Source: CAYNDB01 sp964395915
GTDB taxonomy: Bacteria; Nitrospinota_A; UBA7883; JAJRTC01
Length of the DNA: 58,870 nucleotides
Assembly: GCA_964395915.1 (NCBI GenBank)
Contig: CAYNDB010000002.1
Coordinates: forward strand, 1-58,870
Reading direction: 5' to 3'
The notes under the pieces were generated by a model. It ran no database searches. It was not told where the DNA came from and saw only the letters and a list, made by a program, of their open reading frames with translations. Below are positions 8,565 through 15,734 of the stretch, piece after piece. The translations under genes were made by a program, and so were the position numbers. Positions within the stretch are counted from its first letter, which is position 1. Every line of letters begins with the position of its first letter.

Positions 8565-9082
8565 AAGTCATTCTCCCCAAATTTGATTTTTACTGCGCCG
8601 TGTTGCTTGAATACGTCCTCTACTGTTTCAACCACTCCTTTGTCATCGCAACGCACAAGTACGCCGATGTTGCCAGTACTGATGGATGAGTCATAGACAC
8701 GTTCGGTCCAGTTTGGCAGGCCAATCATCCAGAGCAACCCGATAAAAGTTCCTATTACGCATCCCAATAAAGTGGTTTCATAGCTGATAACCCCGACAGC
8801 TGGCCAGGATAGCGGCGACTTGGAGCCAACATTCAGATTCATTATCACCTGTGTTCCACCGGCAAGCGCAAACCCCAAAAGAAGCCCGCAAATTCCTCCA
8901 ACAAAAGCGAAAAGCCATATGGGAATAGGTGTTTTATCGACAAAAAATGTGCCGTTAGGGTAGGGCGCCACCGAAAGAATTTTTATGTCATCGTGCGAAA
9001 TGTTAATGTCTTCCAGCGGTTTTATGGAGGAAGCGGTTGTGTCTACATGATCGAATATGCCAAGCACAGTGCTGTAGTTCAT
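8561..9082 (-). CDS. actD: ActD-like membrane protein (DUF3341)
   Basis: A 173-residue protein matching the DUF3341/ActD family: a soluble N-terminal part with the VAPYPNGTFF-type segment, two membrane helices (about 53-83 and 104-124), and a soluble C-terminal domain. ActD is a structural subunit of alternative complex III without cofactors. Finding it with an NrfD-type subunit, a molybdopterin-type subunit and a pentahaem cytochrome is diagnostic for ACIII-type complexes. It lies one base after actC and overlaps actE. Confidence 0.85.
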   Translation of the reverse strand: MNYSTVLGIFDHVDTTASSIKPLEDINISHDDIKILSVAPYPNGTFFVDKTPIPIWLFAFVGGICGLLLGFALAGGTQVIMNLNVGSKSPLSWPAVGVISYETTLLGCVIGTFIGLLWMIGLPNWTERVYDSSISTGNIGVLVRCDDKGVVETVEDVFKQHGAVKIKFGENDF

Positions 9083-9083
9083 T

Positions 9084-10556
9084 TTAATGGTCCTCCACCG
9101 CGGCGCGAACTCTTACGTAAGCGTTGCCGATCTTAACGTCTCCACTCACAACCTTGCCTTCCCTTATGTCCGCCACTGTGACAACAGGAAGGAGCTTGGC
9201 AAAAATCGCGTAAAGAAGCAGGAAATACGCCAAGGCGCCCACAGCGATTGATATCTCAACTGTTGACGGGAAATAGTCTGTCCAGGTAAAAGCGTTATCA
9301 CGATGTGTAAGTACCGGGACAACGATAAGATAACGCTCTATATACATGGCGATATTGATGACTATGGTGACAATCATAAGGAGAACTGGCGAAGTGCGCA
9401 CTCTTGAAAAGCATAGCATTGTGATGGCGAAAACGTCTCCACCAAGCATGACAATCAAAAGATGCGGGAACCGTTCCCACTGGTATTCCCATATGCGCCA
9501 CTCCACCGGGTTTTTGGCGTACCACGCCGTAATAAACTCGGTAAAATAAAAATATGTCCACAAGAGCGCAATGACAAGCAGCAGTTTTGCCAGGTTTCTT
9601 AAATGGATGTAGCGTATTATTTCATCGAGACCGAAAACCCAGCGCAGGACAACCATAAGCGTAATAACACCGGCTATGCCGGAATATATGGCGCCGACCA
9701 CGAAGTATGGGCCGAATATTGTTGTATGCCAGCCAGGGGTAATGCTCATAGCAAAATCCCATGACACTATAGTGTGTACAGATGGCGCTATCAGAAGGAT
9801 GAAAACCGCGAGAAACGTCGATACCTTCTCATAAACGTTCCACCCGTGATGTGTGCCGCGCCAGCCGAGCGACAAAATGGTCAAATATTTCTTGCGCCAA
9901 TTACCTTTAGGGCACAAATCGCGGGCCAGGGCGATATCCGGCAACAGGCCTACGTATAGAAATATCATCGAACTTGTTAAATAAACCCCGATAGCCATCA
10001 TGTCCCATGCAAGCGGGCTGCGAAAGTTGGGCCATAGCTCCCGCTGGTTTGGAAGAGGGAACATGTAATAGACTCTCCATAATCTCCCAACGTGAATTAG
10101 CGGGAACATGCCAGCTACCAGCAACGAAAAGGCGGTCATCGCCTCCGCCCCTCTCAATATAGGTCTTCGCCAATTCGCCTGCGTGAGCCTTAGCAGGCTG
10201 GACACTATAGTTCCGGAGTGGCTAAGGCCTACCCAGAAAACAAACGTTGAAATATACATCCCCCAGAAGATAGGAGGACGCAGGTCGGTAACGCCCATTC
10301 CATAGATAATCTGGTATACCCAGCAAGCGGCGGCCCAGGCAACGACCGACGAAAGAGCGATTGTGAAAATAAAATAGGCCTTCGTTGTGAAAAACATCGG
10401 CGCAAGAGAATATTGGTTTAGCCATGTTTCAGGCATATTCAGGTCAACATCCTGTCCAGCCGTCACATGTCTCCGCGCCGCTTCTTCCTGAATTTTCTCA
10501 AGGCTCGGGAAACTATCTTCTGGTTTGGAAGATCCTTTGCCAGATTCGTCGGCCAT
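9084..10556 (-). CDS. actC: ActC, NrfD/PsrC-type integral membrane quinol-site subunit
   Basis: A 490-residue membrane protein with about ten helices after a soluble N-terminal stretch of roughly 55 residues. It matches the NrfD/PolysulfideReductase-C family as used in ACIII (ActC), with the conserved FWVGLSHSGTIVSSLLRL and GWHTTIFGPYFVVGA blocks. It carries the quinol-oxidation site and a proposed proton path. It starts one base after the FeS subunit stop, in an operon order (A, B, C, D, E) matching ACIII. Confidence 0.93.
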   Translation of the reverse strand: MADESGKGSSKPEDSFPSLEKIQEEAARRHVTAGQDVDLNMPETWLNQYSLAPMFFTTKAYFIFTIALSSVVAWAAACWVYQIIYGMGVTDLRPPIFWGMYISTFVFWVGLSHSGTIVSSLLRLTQANWRRPILRGAEAMTAFSLLVAGMFPLIHVGRLWRVYYMFPLPNQRELWPNFRSPLAWDMMAIGVYLTSSMIFLYVGLLPDIALARDLCPKGNWRKKYLTILSLGWRGTHHGWNVYEKVSTFLAVFILLIAPSVHTIVSWDFAMSITPGWHTTIFGPYFVVGAIYSGIAGVITLMVVLRWVFGLDEIIRYIHLRNLAKLLLVIALLWTYFYFTEFITAWYAKNPVEWRIWEYQWERFPHLLIVMLGGDVFAITMLCFSRVRTSPVLLMIVTIVINIAMYIERYLIVVPVLTHRDNAFTWTDYFPSTVEISIAVGALAYFLLLYAIFAKLLPVVTVADIREGKVVSGDVKIGNAYVRVRAAVEDH

Positions 10557-10557
10557 T

Positions 10558-11046
10558 TTACAATCCTCCCTTGAGGTATATCACCGATGGATGTACGCCA
10601 TGCTCCTCAAGAAGCTTAAATGTTCTTTTACTCTCAACTTGTTGTGAAACTTTGCTATGAGGGTCGTTTATATTTCCGAAAGTGATCGCCTGCGTGGGGC
10701 AGGTCTGTCCACATGCNNNNNNNNNNNNNNNNNNNNNNNNNNNNNNNNNNNNNNNNNNNNNNNNNNNNNNNNNNNNNNNNNNNNNNNNNNNNNNNNNNNN
10801 NNNNNNNNNNNNNNNNGGCAGGTACGAAACGCGTATATCCGGCCATTCACCTTCAAAATAGCGTTCTATCCGTATCCATGACATGGTGCGCTTTTGGAAG
10901 GCCAGCTCCTCACCTACAACCGCAACGTTATTTTCCGCCTGACACGCTATTGTGCACGCGCCACATCCATTGCAACGGTCAAGGTCTATCACCATGACCC
11001 ATTTGTAGTTGTTATCGTGACTATAATTGAAAGACTTCACCTTCAT
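10558..11046 (-). CDS. FeS subunit (ActB2/QrcC-like ferredoxin-type), interrupted by assembly gap
   Basis: Electron-transfer subunit of the four-cluster ferredoxin type. The N-terminus shows DLDRCNGCGACTIACQAEN (first cluster) and the C-terminal part shows ACGQTCPTQAITFG (last ligands). The middle is lost in a 100-N run. Family members have roughly 110 residues between the flanking motifs, so the true missing DNA is probably about 300 bases longer than a third of that: the N run is a placeholder. The start has AAGGAG and overlaps the end of the molybdopterin-type gene by 26 bases. In many ACIII complexes this domain is fused to ActB; here it is a separate gene, as QrcC is in Desulfovibrio Qrc. 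Confidence 0.85.
   Translation of the reverse strand: MKVKSFNYSHDNNYKWVMVIDLDRCNGCGACTIACQAENNVAVVGEELAFQKRTMSWIRIERYFEGEWPDIRVSYLXXXXXXXXXXXXXXXXXXXXXXXXXXXXXXXXXXACGQTCPTQAITFGNINDPHSKVSQQVESKRTFKLLEEHGVHPSVIYLKGGL
10717..10816. other. Assembly gap (100 N)
   Basis: Exactly 100 N inside the FeS subunit gene. The uniform length suggests a scaffold placeholder, not a measured distance. Confidence 0.98.
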
Positions 11047-13276
11047 ACTCTCCTTTGGGATGACCTTCGCGTACCATTTTTACTTTTCTATCGGTTTTTG
11101 TTATTTTCACTTTTACACCGCGCCACGCCAGAGCCCCTGACGCGCCAAGAACAGGAAATGAGCCAAGCAAATCCATAGCGTTAGAACCTCGTCCAGTTGC
11201 GTCTTTCCCAAATGACTTATGCCCGTATCCGAACGGAACCGCCAATGTGTCCGGGCTGATACCGGGATATAAATGCGCCGGAGCCTCTATTGAGCCATAG
11301 GGTGATGAGATTTTTAGAATATCACCCTGATGAATGCCCAGTGTCTCAGCTTTATGTGAATTTATCTCCACCCACATTCCCCAGCTTAAAGTTGTTATCG
11401 GTTCTGGCATCTCAAGAAGCCACGTCAAGTTTGCCACGCGTCCATCACCAATGTTCACAGTTTCGTATGGAAGAAGATGAAAGTTATGCTCTGAACCTCC
11501 AGAGAAAACAGGATTGCTCACCTTAAGCTGGCTCGACACATTCCATAATTGGTCGGTAGAAGGAGGCGGCTCAAGCTCGTCTGCGCGGTTTTCAGGCCAC
11601 CACCCGCCTTTTTGCAAAAGAAACTCCCATACTTCGTTATTTTCATAAGCGGGAGGAACTTCCGGCCATTCCGCCCGGAAATCGGTAATCATTTTTTTTA
11701 TCATTGATTCCTGACTATCGAAGCCTATATCTATTCCAGCCATTTTAGCGGCTTTTAATATTACGTCGCCAGCCTGCATAGTGTCATAAAGCGGGCGTAC
11801 CACAGGCTGTTGAGTGTTCACCATTGGCGATCCGTGCGGATAATCGGGAATCTGGATCGACCAGGCTTCAAGGAAGTGATGATCTGGAAGAACCAGGTCG
11901 GCGTACATGGTAGTGTCATTTAAAAATGTGTCAAACGACACAAGAAAATCAACCTTGGAAAGCGCGTTCCCAGCGTCAAGATATCCTGGCAGGGCATGCG
12001 CCGGATTTGAGTTGATGATCATGCCAAAAGCCATTTTACCCTGCGAAGATTTTTTTAATATATCTTTTGTCGCCTGAAATTCTTTAACGGCGATCGGCGC
12101 GCCGATAACGTTTCTCATCCTTTTATAAAGATCGGAATCAGCATATGGCAGGTCAGGGATTTTCAGTTCCCCTTTATGTCTTGCAATCTCACGCAGTAAC
12201 ATATTTAAAAATGATACAGCTTTCATAGCTTCCATGCCGTTGCTCTGGTTTGCGACATCATCGCCAGGAACCACAACCGCCGGCTGATGAGTTATAAATT
12301 GCCTTGCAAGCTCTTTAATATTCCACTCCGATACACCCGTCCGAATAGCTGTTGTGGTAAGTGAATATTCTTTAAGAGCCGCGGACCATTTAGCCAGAGT
12401 CGGCCTTGGAACGAAAGTGAGCATTCTCTCTTTATCCGCCATGCGCAAAACTTCGCTGGCCAGAGCAAGGGCGAGAATACCAAGCGTCCCATGTTTTGAA
12501 GCTATATATTTATCAGCGGTAGCCGCTGTCATAGACACTCGGGGACCGGCGTACATAAGAACACCACGACGAGTGGGATCGCCCCGCCGCATCTTTCCAT
12601 ATGCCCAGCTGTAATGAACTGGCGAGATAGAATTTTCAAACAGATCAGCCCCGAGAAGAAGAACAAACGAGGCATGTGTCAAATCGTAATATGGCAAGGA
12701 AAATTCATCGCTGAACATCGATGAGGAGACAAGGCTTGTTTCAATTCCCTGAATATCAGGTGTCACAAAATCTTTCGACCCAAGCTTGTTGAGAATCTTG
12801 TTCGCAATAGCGGCGGTTATATCTGACGGGTCTGATGTCATTACAAATGAATTTTCCCCAACTGCGTTTTTCATCTTTTCAGACAGTATGGAAAAAGCTT
12901 CATCCCATGTAATCTTGACAAAATTATTGGAGCCTTTAGGGCCTTCAACCCTTTTCAGCGGATGTTTGATTCTTTCAGGATGATACAATTGCTGCACTGC
13001 GGCCTGCCCGCGAGCGCACACTCCGCCCCTGTTGATAGGGTGGTTCGGGTTTCCCTCCACCTTTTTTGCCCGACCTTCGACTGTGCGCACCATTATCCCG
13101 CATCCGGAGCCGCACATTTTGCAAGTAGTGGCAAAAAACCATCCTTCTACAGGATTTATGCCGTCATCAGGAGGCGTCACATATGGAATTATCTTTTGCG
13201 CCGCTTGCCCGCAAGCTCCGGTAAGGCCAGCCGTCGCAACAGCCCCGCCTATTTTAAGAAACGAACGTCTATCCAC
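11021..13276 (-). CDS. actB1: Molybdopterin-oxidoreductase-type subunit (ActB1/QrcB-like), Tat-exported
   Basis: A 751-residue periplasmic subunit. MDRRSFLKIGG is a twin-arginine signal, and a Cys22 in LTGACG may be a weak lipobox. Cys52, Cys55, Cys59 and Cys87 form an intact FS0-type [4Fe-4S] motif (CKMCGSGCG ... GGVCARG), followed by molybdopterin-family domains and a C-terminal beta-barrel region (about 630-750). In characterised ACIII and Qrc the homologous domain carries no molybdenum and serves as scaffold. I cannot find a clear Mo-ligating Cys, Ser or Asp at the usual place, so catalysis at Mo is doubtful here too. It lies 10 bases after actA and overlaps the FeS gene. Alternative reading: a true molybdoenzyme of the same superfamily. 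Confidence 0.85.
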   Translation of the reverse strand: MDRRSFLKIGGAVATAGLTGACGQAAQKIIPYVTPPDDGINPVEGWFFATTCKMCGSGCGIMVRTVEGRAKKVEGNPNHPINRGGVCARGQAAVQQLYHPERIKHPLKRVEGPKGSNNFVKITWDEAFSILSEKMKNAVGENSFVMTSDPSDITAAIANKILNKLGSKDFVTPDIQGIETSLVSSSMFSDEFSLPYYDLTHASFVLLLGADLFENSISPVHYSWAYGKMRRGDPTRRGVLMYAGPRVSMTAATADKYIASKHGTLGILALALASEVLRMADKERMLTFVPRPTLAKWSAALKEYSLTTTAIRTGVSEWNIKELARQFITHQPAVVVPGDDVANQSNGMEAMKAVSFLNMLLREIARHKGELKIPDLPYADSDLYKRMRNVIGAPIAVKEFQATKDILKKSSQGKMAFGMIINSNPAHALPGYLDAGNALSKVDFLVSFDTFLNDTTMYADLVLPDHHFLEAWSIQIPDYPHGSPMVNTQQPVVRPLYDTMQAGDVILKAAKMAGIDIGFDSQESMIKKMITDFRAEWPEVPPAYENNEVWEFLLQKGGWWPENRADELEPPPSTDQLWNVSSQLKVSNPVFSGGSEHNFHLLPYETVNIGDGRVANLTWLLEMPEPITTLSWGMWVEINSHKAETLGIHQGDILKISSPYGSIEAPAHLYPGISPDTLAVPFGYGHKSFGKDATGRGSNAMDLLGSFPVLGASGALAWRGVKVKITKTDRKVKMVREGHPKGEYEGEVFQL

Positions 13277-13286
13277 ACTATCTCTC

Positions 13287-13847
13287 CTATTGATGACATG
13301 TCAAGCAGTCGGTCGGCGCGTTATTTGCCTGGTGGCAATTGAGACAAAACCCCATATGATGGGTTATGAGCCGCGCGTTAACTTCAAGCGTCTCGACAGG
13401 CCCATGGCACTTCTGACACGAAACATCTTTTGCCAAATGTCTTTTGTGACTGAACCATACATGGTCCGGCAGGTCATATATTCTGACCCATTCTATGGGC
13501 GTACGATCTTCGAAATGTTTTCTAAGTATTTTTATAGGTTCGGTTTCGACCGATAAATTGTCGTGACAGTTCATGCATTTTGCGAGTGATGGAATTCCCG
13601 CCATTTCCGAACGTCTTGCGTAGGAGTGACAATACTGGCAGTTGATCTCGAGGTCCCCTGCATGGAGCTTGTGAGAATATGGTATTGGTTGTTCCGGCTC
13701 CCATACGGTCAGAGACTCGACAGGGGCCACATAAAAGAAAATTACGAACCCGACAAAGCCAAAGGCGCCAAGGATTAAAACTATCGAGATGGATTTGGCG
13801 ATATTGGATCTTACGCCCAGGGATTGATAGCCTCGCATTCTTCCCAC
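13287..13847 (-). CDS. actA: ActA pentahaem c-type cytochrome
   Basis: A 186-residue membrane-anchored cytochrome. One helix (about 20-42) is followed by five haem motifs at 70-74 (CQYCH), 91-95 (CMNCH), 144-148 (CQKCH), 168-172 (CLNCH) and 181-185 (CLTCH), plus extra His residues for bis-His ligation (YSHKLH, FSHKRH, THHMG). This matches ActA of alternative complex III and the related QrcA. It is the first gene of the operon. The listed start is GTG; an ATG at 13838 is an alternative nine bases downstream. GGGAAG lies close to the ATG, so the exact start is unsettled. Confidence 0.9.
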   Translation of the reverse strand: MGRMRGYQSLGVRSNIAKSISIVLILGAFGFVGFVIFFYVAPVESLTVWEPEQPIPYSHKLHAGDLEINCQYCHSYARRSEMAGIPSLAKCMNCHDNLSVETEPIKILRKHFEDRTPIEWVRIYDLPDHVWFSHKRHLAKDVSCQKCHGPVETLEVNARLITHHMGFCLNCHQANNAPTDCLTCHQ

Positions 13848-14153
13848 AGTAAACTAAGCCTCTAATACCGGAGATTCAAATACATAACGAATAATATAGA
13901 TTTTGCTCATGGTAACATTATTTTTATTAGCCGTCAGTTAAATATATAGAGATTAAATATGTGGGCCCCTCGAAATAACCATAAAGTTGTACATTCAGTA
14001 AATGTGCAATCTGCGTGTTAGATGTCCGTTCGCCAGAAAGGTTTCAGGAGTTTTTAAAAACATCTGATAAAACGCAAAAAGAAAAATATATCTGAATGGC
14101 TCTTTCGACCTTAGTGGCTGTATATTGTAAAAATAATAGAAGGAGGGAAAGAT
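13848..14153. promoter_or_regulatory. Divergent promoter region between the ACIII operon and a small cytochrome gene
   Basis: 306 bases with no gene. It must hold the actA promoter (minus) and that of the cytochrome c (plus). A hairpin-capable inverted repeat, TTGTACATT/AATGTGCAA (13987-14009, one G-T pair), lies near the middle and could be an operator. TGTATATT around 14120-14127 is a possible -10 element for the plus gene. No classical FNR or sigma54 site is evident. Confidence 0.4.
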
Positions 14154-14483
14154 ATGTTTAAAAAAATAATTTTTTCTTTTATGACACTTTTATTTTCATC
14201 AGCTTCCGTGATGGCCGGAGATATGCCCGCCGCATATAATACATGCAAGAAATGTCATGGTCTTCCCGGCCAGGATAGCAAGAAAAGAAAAAAGTTTCCC
14301 GATCTGGCAAAAAGCAAAATGACGTTTGAGCAATTCAGTATGCAGGTCAAAAAAGGCTCGAAATGGGAGGGCCGCCCCCCCAAAATGAAAGGTTATGAAA
14401 AAGGGAGAATGCCTGCGTTGAAAAAGAAAACCGATAAACAGATCAAAGAGATATTTGAATATATTTCCAAGGCCAAAAAGTAA
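14154..14483 (+). CDS. Small periplasmic monohaem cytochrome c
   Basis: A 109-residue secreted protein: signal peptide MFKKIIFSFMTLLFSSASVMA, one haem motif CKKCH (31-35), and a Lys-rich C-terminal half with GRMPALKKK offering the distal Met. A strong AGGAGGG site precedes the ATG. It stands alone, divergent from the ACIII operon and convergent with the antiporter gene. Its basic character would suit docking to an acidic partner such as a cytochrome subunit. It may be the soluble acceptor of the ACIII-like complex (inference from location). Confidence 0.85.
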   Translation: MFKKIIFSFMTLLFSSASVMAGDMPAAYNTCKKCHGLPGQDSKKRKKFPDLAKSKMTFEQFSMQVKKGSKWEGRPPKMKGYEKGRMPALKKKTDKQIKEIFEYISKAKK

Positions 14484-14519
14484 AGCCCATATATCAGGAT
14501 ATTAATTCATGGCCAAGTG

Positions 14520-15731
14520 TTACCGGTCGTGTTTAAAGTTACCGGCCCGGCCATAGATCCATTTGATTATAAATGGCGGGCCCAATGTTGTCAGCGCGAT
14601 CACTAGAACCATACAGGCGTAGATATCGTTGCTGAAAATTCCGCTTGAGCGTCCCAATTCGGCAAAAACAAGACCAACCTCTCCGCGAGGAATCATCGCG
14701 ATTCCGATAATCCATCGCACGGGCCAGGGTTCTTTTATCATAAAGGCGCCAATAAGCTTTCCAACGACCGCTACCGCAAAAATTGAAAATGAAAATATCC
14801 AGATGAAACTGGAACCCCAGTTAACCTCGTGTAAATTTAACGAGAGGCCAACCATAACAAAGAAAATAGGTGTGAACAGGTGTATCACGGGCTTCATCTG
14901 TCCTTCGATGCGATTGGTGAATCCTGGATCTGTATGCAAGGCAATACCGAATGGCAGGAAAAAACGCCTTGAAAGAGCAAGACCTGCGGCAAAGCCTCCC
15001 AAAAGCTCAGGCGCCCCGACAATATGGGCGAACCACGCGAAAAAAAGGACTAGCGAGACAATGGTGGTTGGAATTAAACCAGGGATTTCAGTGATATTAT
15101 CAAAGTGTCTTATGACCATTGAGATCAGTTTGGCGGCCAGTGGGGCAAGCGCAAAAAACGCCACCATAAATATCAGCACTTTGCCAGCGTTCCCCAGGTT
15201 GATTCCGCCACCGATTGAAAACTCATATAGCAACGCAAGCAACACAACTCCCATGACATCATCCATCACAGCGGCTCCCAGAACAACTTCCCCTTCTGTC
15301 GAGCGATGCAGTTTCAAATCTGTGAGGACACGGACGGTAATACCTATGCTGGTAGCTGTCAATGTTCCGCCAATGAACATCGCCATCAGCAACGGCAGAT
15401 CGAACACCCAATAACTAAGAGAGAACCCCAGAGTAAATGGCAGGAAAAATCCCACGATAGCCACAACGAATGACTTCTTTCCGGCCCGAACCAAATGTCT
15501 TGCGTCGGTTTCCAGCCCTACCTCAAAAAGCAGCAATATTATTCCGATCTCGGCAAGCAGTTTGATGGCTTCTACAGGCTCAATCCAACCCAACAGGCTC
15601 GGCCCCAGAACCACGCCAGCAAGCAACTCGCCTATCACCGTTGGCGCTTGCAGGCGCACCGCAAGTTCCGCGAATACCCGCGCTGTCAACAGGATGACCA
15701 TCAAGTATAGAAAAAATGTATGGACTTCCAT
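14520..15731 (-). CDS. CPA2-family monovalent cation:proton antiporter
   Basis: A 403-residue membrane protein with about 12 helices, matching the Na+/H+ exchanger domain of the CPA2 (KefB/NapA-like) family. Visible hallmarks are the VIGELLAGVVLGPSLLG segment near residues 30-50, LLLFEVGLETD (about 65-80), and AAVMDDVMGVVLLALL (about 150-170), which carries the conserved Asp pair of the ion-binding site. There is no C-terminal RCK/TrkA domain, so it is the short form. It sits four bases downstream of the P-type ATPase gene and is probably cotranscribed, giving a small ion-homeostasis unit. Substrate (Na+ or K+) is not determinable. Confidence 0.87.
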   Translation of the reverse strand: MEVHTFFLYLMVILLTARVFAELAVRLQAPTVIGELLAGVVLGPSLLGWIEPVEAIKLLAEIGIILLLFEVGLETDARHLVRAGKKSFVVAIVGFFLPFTLGFSLSYWVFDLPLLMAMFIGGTLTATSIGITVRVLTDLKLHRSTEGEVVLGAAVMDDVMGVVLLALLYEFSIGGGINLGNAGKVLIFMVAFFALAPLAAKLISMVIRHFDNITEIPGLIPTTIVSLVLFFAWFAHIVGAPELLGGFAAGLALSRRFFLPFGIALHTDPGFTNRIEGQMKPVIHLFTPIFFVMVGLSLNLHEVNWGSSFIWIFSFSIFAVAVVGKLIGAFMIKEPWPVRWIIGIAMIPRGEVGLVFAELGRSSGIFSNDIYACMVLVIALTTLGPPFIIKWIYGRAGNFKHDR

Positions 15732-15734
15732 CGC

